A stretch of DNA of 64,000 nt from Engraulis encrasicolus (GCF_034702125.1 NC_085869.1:14239407-14303406), one strand, 5' to 3'. Positions 1 to 14,168 are shown, numbered from the stretch's first letter. Made by a program: numbers and translations. The notes: generated from the letters alone by a model not told the origin.

Positions 1-50
1 AAAACATGAACACACCCACACATACAAAACACTTTTCCCCTTACATATGC

Positions 51-51
<1 letters not shown>

Positions 52-84
<33 letters not shown>

Positions 85-85
85 G
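52..85. repeat. (GACA)n microsatellite
   Basis: About eight tandem ACAG units followed by CA-rich sequence to about 130. Confidence 0.95.
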
Positions 86-239
86 CACACACGCACGTAC
101 GCATGCACATACACACACACACATGCACATACACAAACCTATAGAGCTACAGTATAGAGAGATCAAGAGGGATTATGCTGGGTAGTATAGATCTTCGTTG
201 TGTAGCCCGTCCTGCCTTGACAGGGAGGCATTGAGCTGG

Positions 240-495
240 TTCCCTTCCCTCCATCCTTCCCTCCCTTCCTCTCTCCCTCCCTCGGCCCCTCCCTCCCTCT
301 CTCTCTCCCTCCCTCCCTCCTTTCCTCCTTTCCTCGCTTCCTCTCTCCCTCCTTTCCTCCCTCCCTCACTCTCTCTCTCTCCCTCCCTCTCTCCCTCTCT
401 CCTGCTCTCCCTCCCTCTCTCCTTTCTTCCCTCGCTCCCTCCCTCCTTTCCTTGCTCCCTCCCTCCCTCTCCCTCCCTCTGCTTGCCTCTGCTTG
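240..495. repeat. pyrimidine-rich CT/CCCT/CTTT tract
   Basis: About 250 bases of almost pure pyrimidine on the + strand, as irregular CCCT and CTTT units. All frames overlapping it are low-complexity. Confidence 0.9.
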
Positions 496-1061
496 CCTCC
501 ACCTGCCTGTCTGCCAGGCTGGCCGTGTCCATTCCACTCCGGACTCTGTCCACTCCGGGCGGTCAATAATTTGTTCCCCTCCCCTCCGCCCCCCTGCCTC
601 CTTCTCCTTGCCCATGTACCCTGTTGGTGTCGATATGACCTACCCATCAAGCTTATCTACCAAGCCATTACAATGCATTCACCTCTCTCTTCCCCGCTCC
701 CTAAGCAGTAAGATTGCCGTAACACTTGACGTACCCCTTGGAGAAGTGTGTAGGCTAACTATACTGTCGTACAATAGAAAAATTATGCTTTTAGCTTTTT
801 CCCATTAGCCATCAGTGATATCCTAATTTTGAATGACACCCAAGTCATTATAGCAAAATCTACGAGAGCTTCCAAGCCATACAATGCACTATGGTAGCGC
901 CCCCCAAGGGGTTATCCCGTTAAGACACAGCGCTTTAAATGTGCTGTTACCAGAATAGCTTTAGCACCACCTCGTCCCTATCTGTGCACGCCTATGGTTG
1001 AGAACCACTGACCTAATGATGAGATAAAGCGGGCGTTGTGAGGCTTATGTTGAGACAAAGG

Positions 1062-1418
1062 TAGGGCTGGGCGATATGGAAAAAAAATAATATCATGATA
1101 TGTATTACTTTATATCACGATAACGATATATATCACGATATAGCACAATTACATACATTTTCAGTTATTCTCTTTATTTGCTCTTTATTTTTTCATGGCG
1201 CAAAACAACCTTTCTTTAAAATGGATCTTTTTATTCTTATTTTTACAGTTACATTAACTTATAGTGTGCATTGTGACAACATGAAATGTAATTAAATGAT
1301 ATTCAATTGTATAAAATTGATAAAATTACTATCACGATATAAACAATATAGGAGAAAGGGCACGATATACACTTTTATATCACGATAACGATATATATCG
1401 TCATATTGCCCAGCCCTA
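1062..1418. mobile_element. terminal-inverted-repeat element, TAGGGCTGGGCGATAT family
   Basis: It begins TAGGGCTGGGCGATAT and ends ATATTGCCCAGCCCTA, near-perfect inverted ends. The interior repeats TATCACGATAACGATATA near both ends. It is non-coding. This end sequence is common in fish short transposons. The flanks carry imperfect repeats of a 30-bp unit containing TAAAGGGGGCGTTG (1020-1060 and 1419-1490). Confidence 0.85.
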
Positions 1419-2189
1419 GGTAAAGGGGGCGTTGGGAGGCTCATGATGAGGTAAAGGGGGCGTTGGTGATGAGGTAAAGGTGGCATTGGAATACCCAGGC
1501 TCCGCCCTCGCAGTGACGCAATACCTTCGACTCTGCTACACTTGCTCAGTTAAAGAGTTTGTTCAGGTACTTTCGAGTTCCCCCTGTCAGGGGAACTCGT
1601 CCCAGTTTGTCGCGAAGCAATCAACTTTGAGCATCACCAACAGTCCTGGGTAGAGGCGTGTTCAAGGCAGTGACATGGTTTTAGCAGAGACGTTCTATTG
1701 GGAGGTTGGGACTAAGAAAATGTTTGGTTTAGAGTTTAAACTTTGGCTCAGCATTTTTTGCCCTCGAACTGTAGCAAACCAACGGAGGTGGGTCAACCAT
1801 GCCGTTTGAGAATGTTAGTTGTTAATGTCTTGATCAGATCACGTCTCGAAGAGATTTGAAAGTCATGATAAACAGGCTAGCATTGGAAGGCTTATAATGA
1901 GGTAATAGCAGGTTTGTTGAGAAGCACTGGCCTAATGGAAGCCCATCCTGACTAAGCAGCCCGTCCTGACTAAGCAGCCCATCCTGACAGGACATCCCTC
2001 CACTCTGGCCGCTCTGGCCGCTCTAGTCTACTCGGTCAATAATGAGCCTCCTGATTAAACCCAGCGGTGCTGTGGCTCAATCAGAGCACAGCGTTAGCAC
2101 ACAAAGCTGCGCCCATCGATCCAGGAAGTGCTTTATCTGCGCGCAGACAAGCTGCCAATCAGAGGTCTTTACCCAGTGTACACTCTGAT

Positions 2190-2517
<328 letters not shown>

Positions 2518-2598
2518 AAGATTATATGCACAAATACACTAAAAAAGATACTACATGTACCCATATACACACATCGTACTACACTCACATTCAATCTC

Positions 2599-2747
<149 letters not shown>

Positions 2748-3007
2748 AGGGTCCTCTGCGGAACCCTATTATCCAATAATGCCACGAGTCCATCCATTCT
2801 CACTCATAGTAATTGAATGATTTGAGTCTGGCTTCCAGCTTACATCCATGGCTGTGCCCATCACAGTCTTCCAGGCCAGTAGGCTTGTCAGCCGGCTGGA
2901 TGGCCCTCAGGGGTGGGGGACAGATGAGACAGTCTCGCCCAGACAGACACCCATACATACACCAATCCACCTCCACTCCACCCCAGTACCCTCGATTCCA
3001 CCCAGTG

Positions 3008-3563
3008 TTGTTGCCAGATGGAAAACGTTGAACTATCGTACCAAAACCACAAAATTATTATTTTAGGGGGCTTTTGAGAGGAAATTACCCTACAGTACAC
3101 GAGCCAAATGGTTGTTTCAAGGCAACTGAATGAACTTAATGAAAGCTCTGAAATGATCGTTATGTCAACTATGGCAGTGTTTCACAACCTTTTTTTAGGT
3201 GAGGCACCCTCTCAATTCATGAAAATTTTCAAGGCACCACAAACTGACTAGCCGTAACATGGCATTGCATCGCATACCACAAAAGCTTAGAAAAGTAACA
3301 CATTTGGAGACATCACACAACCTACGTTCAAAGTTGCAGCTTACTGGGGCGACCTAAATTTACTTTATAGTGAGTAAATGGTAGATGAAAGATTCCACTG
3401 ACTAAGCAATACTTTATTAATTTAGACAAATATGTATTATATTACATAATGTATTTATCAGCCATGTTTCCGCGGCAACCCTGAGGGGGGGCTGCAGCAT
3501 CCCAGGGTGCTCCAGCACCCCGGTTGAGAAACACTGAACTATGGTACGATAATTATTATACAT
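3008..3563. mobile_element. older inverted-repeat element interrupted by a hAT-type insertion
   Basis: The left end carries TTGCCAGATG and TATCGTACCA; the right end at 3543-3563 carries their complements (TGGTACGATA, CATCTGGCAA). The element at 3175-3536 sits inside. Outside, a similar 45-55-bp sequence (CCATACACCAATCCACC...GATTCCACCC) occurs on both sides at 2950-3004 and 3583-3624. Confidence 0.6.
3175..3536. mobile_element. hAT-type non-autonomous element, CAGTGTTTC ends
   Basis: The ends CAGTGTTTCACAACC and GGTTGAGAAACACTG are inverted repeats. It is flanked by a perfect 8-bp duplication AACTATGG (3167-3174 and 3537-3544), which is the hAT signature. No transposase frame. Confidence 0.9.
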
Positions 3564-3703
3564 CTGGCAAGACTGCCATACACCCATACACCAATCCACC
3601 CTCCCCCCCAATCGATTCCACCCTATCTCTCACAGCACACTCCACTCCAGCCTACCCCACCTCACCCTGCTCCACACTCCAACCACATCCCAGTCCCCAC
3701 TTG

Positions 3704-3893
<190 letters not shown>

Positions 3894-6800
3894 CCTCCAC
3901 CCTCCTTCTCACCCCACCACTCACTGCACCACTATTATGCACATCTAAGCTGCTTCCCTTGCTGGGGGGTTGGTGATGGTGGAGTTTACTTATGGGAGTT
4001 GGCCTTCTGTCTTGTTTCCCTCGCTCTGCCCAGTCTCTTCCATCTTTGGGCCCACTGTACCGCCGCCACTGGACATCCCGCCGGCTTCTCTCTCCCGCTC
4101 CCTAACCGGTAAGATTGTCTTACATGTAACACTTACATTACCGCTCGGAGAAGTGTAGGGTAACTATACTGCTGTACAAAGCAAAAAACATTTTTTAGTA
4201 ACCATGCCACCATTGTGTGCAGTTACTGTATTTGTTACATTTCTATTACTATATTGCTTTTAGTTTTTTCCTATTAGCCCTTAGTAATATCCTTATTTTG
4301 AATGACACCCAAGTCAGTGTTATTATGTTGATTTTTGTCAACAAAATGACCTATTTTCGATATTTTCAATTTTTAACTGAAATGTTTTAACTGAAAATGA
4401 AGAGGTTTATAACTGGGGCTATTGGCCTTAGGTGTTCAAAGCTGCACTTCTGTTTTGCTAATGTTGAAACACGTAGCGGGCGGCATGTGGTACACATTAG
4501 CGCTGACCTGATTCTGATTGCTTGCACATATGTGTGTGTGGTGTACAGCCTGATCTAATTGAATGTGAACACGATGCTCTATTTACTGTATGACGCTGCT
4601 GCACGCCCAGAAGCTCTGATGTTGATGCTTATTACTAAGTCTTGTTTGCTGTTAGCCAAAGTACAATTTCAGTATTCAAGGTATATCGAGGTATGCCCAT
4701 GTGACAGTGATGTGATTACGTCCTCGATTGTAAGTCGCTTTGGTTGTAATGCAATATACGTAATGTGCTTGATGAGGTAACTCACTCGACGGTGTTGTGT
4801 GTTGTGTTGTACCACCTGTCCTGATATTATCTGATTGTCCCAGTATTCAATGTTCTTTCGGAGGAAAACATATTTTACCTTGACTCTGAATGCCAGTCAG
4901 TGCCATTGTTTTTTTAAAAAAGGGTTGCTGTTTTTTGTCAGACAGAGGTGCTAGACCCAAATTCAGAGGTAGGTCAAGGCAAGTCAATTTTCAGTAGTGT
5001 TGAATTGTATTGCAAAAGTGGTGAGAATGAGGAGAGAAAGGTTTTCTGGGTGAGGTTGCATTGCTGTTCAAAACAAGCTAATCCTCCTGCGCTCCTGTGA
5101 TGTTTCTTTCCAGGATCAATCTGAGAAAGTTGTTGTGGTTTAGCTTCTCCAGGTCCAGATTAACTGTAATTCCAGTTTCAACACTGGTTGGATTAACCCC
5201 CCAGGTTGTTCATAGTCCTACTTGTGTTCTAGAATGCTCTACTGTGATTTCAACTGACCGCTTTGAGATTAGATGCATTACCACAGTATGATGGGTGCCA
5301 GACACCCACCCCACCCCCACAGATAAAACAAACACAGTCAAAACAAAGCCCTGATTTGTTAAATCAACCCATGCCTTTCTTTATCATGCCATTTTGTGCT
5401 GGTATGTTGGACAAGTGAAAGGGGTGTGGGGGTCCGATACGCTGAGCTTGGGTCTAACAGATGATGCTTGCTCTGGGAAATTCATATGTGGGTGATTCTC
5501 TGTATAATTTGAGATTATACAGATTGTTCAACGATGTCAGTAGGTGACAGTCAAAAATCAGTGACCACACTTTTTTTCTGGGGTGGGGGCTATTCGGCAA
5601 GGCTGTCAACCATTCAAGGAGCTCAGATGCTTACATCCATGGTGGCGCTTGTGTCCTCTCATGCCCATGGGGCGTGTTGGGGTTGACACGTTGTGGCGAC
5701 AATGTTTCCGTCTTGGTAAATAAACGCCCGCTGCCCACTGACACGAAGTGCAGTGGCATTAGCCCGTTGCAGCAGAAGGATGCTTTTTGCTGCAGCGAAA
5801 TTTGTTCTGAGGGGATTTTCATCGATGCGTATTCCGCAACACGTCATGTGCTCCGGTCCCGTGCCCATGTGACTGTACACTGGACCAATGGGGTGCGAGT
5901 GCTGCGTCTGGGCAGACTGAAAGGGGAGTCGTCAAGTAATTTTCTCGCATTCATTTTTTTTCAACAAATATTCAATCTTTTTTCAAACATCGAAAACGGT
6001 GCCCATTTGTTTTGGAGCTTCACAAAGGTAAACACAATTTTTGAATTGTTAATTTCTAAAAATCTATTGTAGGTGTTTGAAATTGTAGGTGTTTGAGATC
6101 CGTTTCCGATCTCTCAGCATTACATTCTGAATGTGGAGCATGGTTGCAATGAGGAGATCGCTCAAGCTGTATGGAGATTTTCATGAATGATCTCCAAGTT
6201 TAGAGGAACCCCGCCGCATGGTAGCATTGGCAACTTTCAGGAGATGGGACATTGGCATTTGGTCACATTACCCATTTTAAAAGAACCAATTTTCTTTATA
6301 TATTTTATGCCTGTGACCTTGTCATGCCATTTCCCGGAGCTAAAATGAAATAGATGCCCTGTTTAAGTGCCTGGGTTTAAAATAATTTGATTTTTTGTGT
6401 GTGTGCAGTTGACGTAATGTTTCCATAGACCTAGTGAGGATTATCTCGATAATGTCATTGAGAGATTGCTATCTTTAAATGGTATTAACTCTGGGTGTTA
6501 CCATGTGTGATTTTATTAGTCTTTTTTGTTAGCTGTGGTGATTTTTAACCTTGCTAATGGTGTTACAGTTAGACATGAAGGGGGTGTCAACCATTGGATC
6601 GTTGCTGCTACAGAAATCCGCTGTGGTCTGAACAGTCGTTAGTACAATTATCGTCATGCTTTTATTGTCTGTCACTAACAATCAGTGAAATTGGAGCAGT
6701 TCAGTAGAGTCCACGGATTATTAATAATAGTTCTTGACATAAGTCAAAGTAATTGTTAATCAATACTGAGTGCATATCGGCTAGAATTGGATCAAAGTTC

Positions 6801-8550
6801 GATATTAACTATTAGGTGCAGTATTTACATATATTTATACATTTTTAAAAGCTTCTCAGATCAGCAAAGGAGTTTTGTGTTACAAGAGATCACGGATTTT
6901 TTTACACAATCAATGGATTTCCCAAACATTTATTCTAGGCAGGGGGTGTAGTGATTACAGGATGAAGTCATGCCGCTTTCTGTAACCATTCCATTGACCT
7001 GGATGCATCTGTGGACTGAACATGGAGGAGACATGTTGTCAGGGACAGGGGTGTTATGTGATCTGATGGGATGGGGGCCCCCCTCGTGAAAGGCTCATGA
7101 GTGGGAGGGCACCAGCGTATGCATGTGCAGAGCACAGCTTCATGCGGGCGACATCCGTTTCCTCGCCCAGGTTAGCATGGCGGTGCTAGCTAGCTCATCC
7201 TCTTGCCAGCTCTACGCTAGTACTCTGTCTCAGATGGTGCACTTGGGCATTTCGAGCACTATGTTTCAGTGCGTAATTAATACGCCATACGCACTGAAAC
7301 ATGAACACTGAAGTGCACAAGGACCATTTCAGGCATAGCAAACATGTTGGCTGCCATATGCACTACACTACCACACGGTCACCAGAGGTGTCTCTGCTCT
7401 GACAGTACTGCGTGCTGTGGGGCTCTGACACTGGGCCAGATGTGGCCCATCAAAGGAACGTAGAGTGCAGCGGTGGAGCAAGGGGCTGCTGCAAACCTCT
7501 GCTAGTTATGAAGCCATGAAGTACAGCTAGAGTAGAGAGAGATTCTAGCATAGTCCAGTCGCTTGCGATGGCGGTCACTGTAGTGTGGTGGTGTTTCCCC
7601 CCTTTTCTATCCTTATCTGCCGGCGGCGTGGTTGAGGGGCGCGACTCGAGTGACTGGGTGTCTGTGATTGTAATTTGGGGTGAGGTCTGGGCGAGGGCGA
7701 CTGATCAGGGCTGACACATTTAGAGGCGTCTGTCAGGCCGCAGTGGGGGCAGGGAATGGGAGCGGAGGGAGGGGGAGAAGGAAGGGGAAGAGAAGGGAAG
7801 AAGAGAAAGGGAAAGGAAGGAATGGATGCAAAGGAAGAGAGTAAAGGGAAGGGAAGGGGAGGGAAAGGGAAGTATGAGAATGGAGGGAGGGAAAGGGAGG
7901 GTAGGAATGAAGGGATATGAACGAGAGGGAGGGGAGGGGAGGGAGGAAGGAAGCCCTGCGGACAGACACGCGTGCCACAAACAAAAGGGCTTTGACTTGA
8001 GCTGTTCACATCTGAGTGTTCATCCGTCGGCCTCTCCCTCCCTCCCTCGCTCATGCCCCTCCTCCATCCCTCCATCCCTCCATCCCTCTGCCCTTCCCCC
8101 TTTCCCTTGCCATCCGCCCACCTATACACCACTCTGCCAGGGCCTTGGTGCAGCGTGCCCACATGCCCATAGGCACCTTGTGTGCCACATGCACAACAGA
8201 CCACAGGAAATTACTGTATAGAGGGCTTCTTAACTGTAACCGCATTCAGCTTAATGGCCTCATTGTACGCAAATTTTGTTGGGGTGTTTTTTTTTATGAT
8301 GGTGTGTCGTTGTGTCTCGTCTGCATATTTTTTTCCTGAAAAAAACAAAACAAAACAAGTACATTTCTGCTGTAATGAAAGAAAGATGAACAAACTTTAC
8401 ATTTCATGCTTCATTTGTGCTGCTGTTGTGTTTTGGAGCGATGTTGGACGCTTGCTTGGTTGCATTTTGTTATTTCTTTGCCTAGTTTGGCGCATTGTGT
8501 GTGTGTGTATATATAGGCCTACAATATGGCGGTGGTGTCTGTCAGAGCAG

Positions 8551-8711
8551 CAGGGAAGCCGACAGGGGTTGGGTGGGGTGGGGGGTCAGTTGTCTAGGGC
8601 CCAGGGAAAAAGGGGGCCCAGCATTGGGTCCTTATTACATTATATGCATTGGGTCGGGGAGCCTTTTAGTTGATATTGTCCCGGGCCTGGCAAAAGCTGT
8701 CGGCGGCCCTG
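8551..8711 (+). mobile_element. ~160-bp CAGGG...GGCCCTG element
   Basis: The ends read CAGGGAAGCCGACAG and GCTGTCGGCGGCCCTG. It is flanked by CAGAGCAG/TAGAGCAG, 7 of 8 matching. Same family as copies at 23933, 49648, 55227, 57542 and 57763. Confidence 0.8.
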
Positions 8712-9394
8712 TAGAGCAGTATTGCCTTCACCACACATCAGGCCTGATGACAGCTGAGACTGTGCCTGACAGGGTCTAGTAGCGAGTGGGAAGGTAAAAT
8801 CCCACAAGATGGAAAGCAAAGCTTGCCTCTGTTCTCTTCTACACACACACGTAGGACATTTTGAATAATGTACTGTACAAATCTTCACCAAAGGGATTAT
8901 ATGTCAGGTTTGAGGATAGGCTCTGGTTTAACTAATCTTCAAAAAGTGAACATGCACTTCTTCTCTGTAAACACCCAATGTATCAAAGTAACCATGACAG
9001 AACATCAACAGACACCATGTTAGGTATTGCTATTCACCCACCCGATTCAGGACTTGAAATCTCTGGATGTTTTTCATCTGTGTCTTTTTATTATTACTAC
9101 GGTGGGTCTGCTGAGCTGCCTCTGAGCCAGAGGGGGCTCAGTGCTCTCAAAGTCTTTGTACTAATTGCATTCCTAGCGTGCTAATCAGTATGACTTCCAC
9201 TGCACTATCCTGTAGCCTACCTCGAGCTGGTTAGATCCTTATCTAATACCACTCGTCGTGTTTTTTCTGCAAAATATTTAAAATCATGACGTTGACATTA
9301 TGTGTTAGAGTAAGTAGGTATTTCATTGGATTTCTTTTCTGTGTGCGTGGAGCGCTTGTTTCCTAGTGTGCTACTCAGCACCTGTTACCTGGTG

Positions 9395-9605
9395 GTTAGG
9401 GAAGTGGTCATAGGATCAAAAGGGTTGCAAGTTTGAATCCCACCCTAACCACTCCTTACACTTCCATCCATGGCTGTGGTGCCCAATTCAGCAAGGCACC
9501 TAACCCCACATTGCTCCAGGGACTGTAAGCAATACCCTTTACATGACTGTAATTCGCTTTGCATAAAAGCGTCAGCTAAGTGTAATATAATGTAATGTAA
9601 TGCAG
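9395..9605 (+). mobile_element. tRNA-derived SINE
   Basis: It has a B-box-like GTTTGAATCC at 9431-9440, a segment with CAAGGCACCTAACCCCACATTG, and a 3' part with GCATAAAAGCGTCAGCTAAG followed by a TAATG tail. This is the layout of fish V-SINE/HE1-type elements, recalled rather than searched. Confidence 0.75.
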
Positions 9606-9991
9606 GACATATTGCAGTATGTAGGCTAACACTGTTTGTTAGATCCTATCCAGTATGACTAATCATATACATACTGTAGCACATTTTGAATTAATTCAAC
9701 CCTTATAGAGTAGAATGAATTAGGAAAGGGTTCATTTCTACGCGTTGAAATAACATTGCAAAATGTATTATGCATTCAGCTAAACCAACATGTTAAAATA
9801 TGAATTATGACTTCATTGTAAATCATGACATTTTAAATCGTTACATAGCGGGTCTTTTACTGGATTTTATTGCATTTCTTTTCTCTTTCGTTGGCTTTAG
9901 TTAGTTTCACTGTCTCATTTAGTAAAAACTCATTAGTGAGCCTTACAGAGTTTAACAACAAGTCAGAGCCTATTCCCACATCCTGGGATGA

Positions 9992-10104
<113 letters not shown>

Positions 10105-10483
10105 GACTGGAGCTGTGCCTGTGCCTGCCCTGCTGTGTTGTGTTGTGTTGAGTGAAAGACATGACGCGAGTGTAATTGTGAGAGCTTGTGAGGGGTTTTA
10201 GGAGAGAAGCACTTTCATCTGTCACAGCCCATCTCCCACTCTCAGCTCTCTACAGCTCTCGCCAGCGACACACTGACACTGCAGTCAACTGGGGTGATGC
10301 AACCGAACCAACACTTTTGCACAACACTTCCTCGTGGATGATAATACACGAATGTAATTCAAATATACATGTGCATGTACAGGCCGCATCGCTGCATCGT
10401 GCACATGAACAAAATATGTTAGACTGATAATACTATTATGCACAAAAATAATGTTCTGTAAATCCATGGCATCCAGAGTTCAA

Positions 10484-10645
10484 GTCAAGTCAAGTCAGCT
10501 TTTATTGTAAGTTTCTTCATATACACAGGACATACAAGGAAATTGAAATTACGTTTCTCTCTCTATACCATGAAGAACATAGACATGCACAGCACTGACA
10601 TTTATAGACTGACATCAAAGTGCAAGACAGGACAAGGTCTTGTCG
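10484..10645. repeat. dispersed fish repeat, AAGTCAAGTCAAGTCAG type
   Basis: CAAGTCAAGTCAGCTTTTAT followed by ACACAGGACATACAAGG is a common interspersed sequence in teleost genomes. The element class is uncertain. Confidence 0.5.
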
Positions 10646-11577
10646 GACACAAGGCAATTCGTGAAAAGCTCAGAATGCATGGTACAACTATTCAACACAG
10701 TATCTGTTTTGTGTAATGTATTTCTCTGTAGCCTCTGCAGTCATTCTGCCAGGTGGACGTTGTGCTCATCATCAATTTCAGTAACAGGCCATTCATAACA
10801 GTGGCGGTGTGAAAATGCATTTAATATCGATACTAGATCCTTTACTCATGGGTGGTAGACCTATAAGGGGTGGAGCCGATGGTCAAGCTGTCAAGTAGCT
10901 GCGGCACCACTGTTAATTATCTGGGCACCCCCGCACTCAGCACCCTTACACCCTGGTATAAAATAATGCATTGTTTGAATACTACCATTAGGTCAGATTA
11001 GGTAATTTCATTTTTTGTTGATAGTACTACATTGGATTGGCTCTTCTTTAGAATTGAAGGCTATTTTAACAAAATCTCGCATCTGAAATAGGCATGGAAC
11101 AGTTGTTGTTCATGCCAGGAACTATACTGTCAGCTACTGTCAGCACTAGTCAGGCCAAGAGCAATGTAAATATCGTTTCTGATCTCCCGGAAAATCGTGA
11201 ACTCCTCCCACTTTGTCAGGAAGCAAACAACCAGTAGCAAACCAAGGGAGGAGGGTCAACCAAGCCATTTGGGATATGTAAACCGTTATGCTCTTGGTCA
11301 GACCAAGTCAATGATGATCAGGCTAGAGCAATCCTAAAAATTAGATGCTAGAATCGCCTCTGGCTTCAAACTAATTACCCAAGGCTGATGCTACTGTAAC
11401 CTTTGTAGAAGTCAAGCACAGTTCACCCATTACAATATTTTGTAATGCTGTGGCTGGATGATGCCTTCGTCTGGGTTTACAACTAGTTGGTTGTGTCAAA
11501 GCTCTGATGAAGCCTGCTCAGAGTCCCAGGAATTATGTACTGCAGTAACTCCAGCACATCAACCTGAATGTCCCATC

Positions 11578-11655
11578 TTATTTATTTATTTTTATTAAAG
11601 GATCCCCATTAACTTGTGCCATAGCAGTTCGCGAGTCTTCCTGGGGTCCTAATTC
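11578..11655. repeat. dispersed repeat with TTTATTAAAGGATCCCCATT
   Basis: TTTATTAAAGGATCCCCATT followed by GTCTTCCTGGGGTCC resembles the end of a common fish interspersed repeat. Assignment is from memory only. Confidence 0.45.
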
Positions 11656-12782
11656 AGCATATATCGCAACTTTTTAAGAACAGATTAAGAAACCTCCAAA
11701 TAGATATGCATTGCAAAATAAAGTTCTATTCAAATGTTCCAATAGTACAGATAAAAGAAATGATGCTGTCACATCGCAGAACATTCTGTAAAATCAAAAA
11801 GTATATATTCATATTCAATACTTTCTCTTGGAAAATGAATATTTCTGCATGTCATTGTGTATTATGAATGACACTGGGGACACAAACATCTTCTGCATTC
11901 TTCTTGTACAGAAAGTACAGCATTGGGACACAATGTATGTTTTATTTATATTGCTTAATATTTCATAAATGCAGGGCAGAAGTAGTTTTCTAAGTGCATC
12001 AAAGCAGGTACAGTACTTCTGCCTACACGCAATGGGTTGCTGTAAGTAAAACAACACATTGATATACAATATTCCTAAAGTAGTGTTCTTTAATGAGTCA
12101 CTGATGTGTATTAATTCAGCTATATCATTGAACTCGTTGACCCTAAAGCTTGCTAATGTTGTTGGCTGGTGTTTCATTTATAAATAAGAAAAAAATCTCC
12201 TAACTAGTAGCTGCTGAAAGTTGCCTTCAGGGATTACTCTTTATGGTATGACTGGAGGGGATGGACTCCGAATCCAGTTGTTGTTTTTTCCCTCCTTCCC
12301 CATAACTATTTTTATAGCTTTCGGTTTCACTAACTGTGAAGTGTGGTCAGCCTCTGGCGATGAATTATTTTCATACATGAGCATCTCCTTCCAGAGAAGA
12401 CCTGATGAAGGTTGATGGTGGTGGCATCTAATCTCACTGTTTGTTTGTGTTGATTTGCACTTACTTCTAACTTGCTGTACTGGTTTTAAATGTAGCCGAG
12501 GCAAATTCCAGAATTTTTTTTTTTTAATCACAACATAGTTATTTTAAGTAATGAAATTATTTGGGTTAGGTAGAACCAGAAAACATGGAAAGAGATCCTA
12601 GCTGAAGGCAAAATACCTTATTCTGGGATAAAAAGCTATTTAAGAAGAAGAAGATGTACACAAAAAAGACACACAGCTACACTACTTTTTAAGTCAAATA
12701 CAAACAGTAACCACTAATCACAATAAATCTTAAAATGACACAAATTGTTGATAATTATTTCCAAGCGAAAAAGCAATAAAAA

Positions 12783-12870
12783 GCTTATATTGGGGTGCTC
12801 CCCTGGGCAGTTGCCATTGCCCCTAATTTCCCCCTGGGAATTAATAAAGTTACTCTTACTCTTACTTATA
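12783..12870 (+). mobile_element. LINE 3' tail relic
   Basis: CCCCCTGGGAATTAATAAAG followed by a short TTACTC repeat has the form of a fish LINE (Rex1/L2-like) 3' end. Only the tail is present. Confidence 0.5.
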
Positions 12871-13076
12871 TTCAAATGCATATTGGGTTTTAATTCCACC
12901 CTTGAAATGACATGAGGGGGAAAAAAAAATAAAAAACATCTGTCACTCCACCACCATTGGGTGATGTTGCCATGGCCTCCCCCTGCACTGGACGCCATGT
13001 CCCGACTCCCGTGGGTGACAGACGGCTGCTCCGCTGGGCAAGGTCAGGACACAAGTCACCATGTTCAGACTGACAC

Positions 13077-13299
13077 CAGGGCTGGACTGGCCATCTGGCT
13101 TACTGGGCATTTCTCGGTGGGCCCTGCACCCTCGTTTCCCGGTGGGCCCTGCACACACTTTTTTAAACATCTCTGAAAATAGGGGCCCACGAGGGCGCGG
13201 GGCCCACCAGACCAGTGAGTTAATTCTGCGCCGCTAATTGTGAGGGGCCCCTTTAAGCCAAATGTGCCTGGTCCCTATTTCTCTCCCAGTCCAGCCCTT
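13077..13299. mobile_element. hAT-type element, CAGGGCTGGACTGG family
   Basis: The ends CAGGGCTGGACTGG and CCAGTCCAGCCCTT are inverted. A perfect 8-bp duplication ACTGACAC flanks it (13069-13076, 13300-13307). Relatives lie at 14772, 24662 and 37240. Confidence 0.9.
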
Positions 13300-13731
13300 A
13301 CTGACACAGCTCCTCCAGCTCACACACACACACTCGGCCGGCCCCACAGACACGGCCCTGGGAATGGACCTGGGAAATGGACCTGGAAGTCCTCGACTAC
13401 CCATTGCGCATAATACTCAGTAAAAATGCATATGACAATCCAAAAATAATAATAACAACATACAAAAATAGACAGAAAAAGAAAAGGAAACACAAGGGGC
13501 GGGGGGCCACTTAGACAGTCAATTTAATATCTTCAAGATGGTATTTGGTCCTAGAGTAGGTGTTGAATAACACTGCATAGTTTTATTGTGCAAACAAGCA
13601 GGTCTATCTGTGTACGTATATCACAATGCAATGCAAAGCAATCCACCACATTGCACGAAGCAATGCATATAGACAAGAAGTCTGCTGAGCAATGGCTAAT
13701 CTGTTTGTGAAAAAAAAAAACAGATATTCGG

Positions 13732-14168
13732 CCCTGTTGTGGCTCAATCGGTAGGGCACTGCACTGCTAAGTTTGGGACCTGGGTTCCATTCTGGGCCAA
13801 GGTCATTTCGGTAACACTTTATTTTAGGGACACATCTACTGGCACCAATACATACAATGTGCCTGTATAAGTAACTCGTAAGGCATGTACAAAACAAAAT
13901 CAAACATTTGTTAGGCATGTATTCGCAAATTACTTGTTCATGCACAATAAAGGATTTATTACCAATTTAACCTTAGTAAGGACCTAGTAGGCCTTAACGT
14001 TTGCTTAGTACATGCCTTACAAGTTACTTATGCAGGCATTAACATTGTATGTATTAGTGCTTATAGATGTATCCCTAAAATAAAGTGTTACCGTCATTTC
14101 TTGCTCCTCCCCCATCTCTCTCTCCCACTCACTTCCTGCCACCATCTCAGATTGTCCAATCAAAATGT
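13732..14168 (+). mobile_element. tRNA-derived SINE split by a hAT-type insertion
   Basis: The head has TGTGGCTCAATCGGTAGGG (A-box-like) and a degenerate B box; the body resumes after the insertion with CTCTCCCACTCACTTCCTG and ACCATCTCAGATTGTCC. The same body follows the intact SINE at 25982, which shows the two halves belong together. Confidence 0.8.
13810..14092. mobile_element. hAT-type element inserted in the SINE
   Basis: The ends GGTAACACTTTATTTTAGGG and its inverse (CCCTAAAATAAAGTGTTACC) are flanked by a perfect 8-bp duplication GTCATTTC (13802-13809, 14093-14100). Non-coding. Confidence 0.92.

Noticed and set aside
5631..6072. Overlapping frames on both strands of 60-130 codons
   Set aside because: No recognisable protein, no splice context, and lengths expected by chance.
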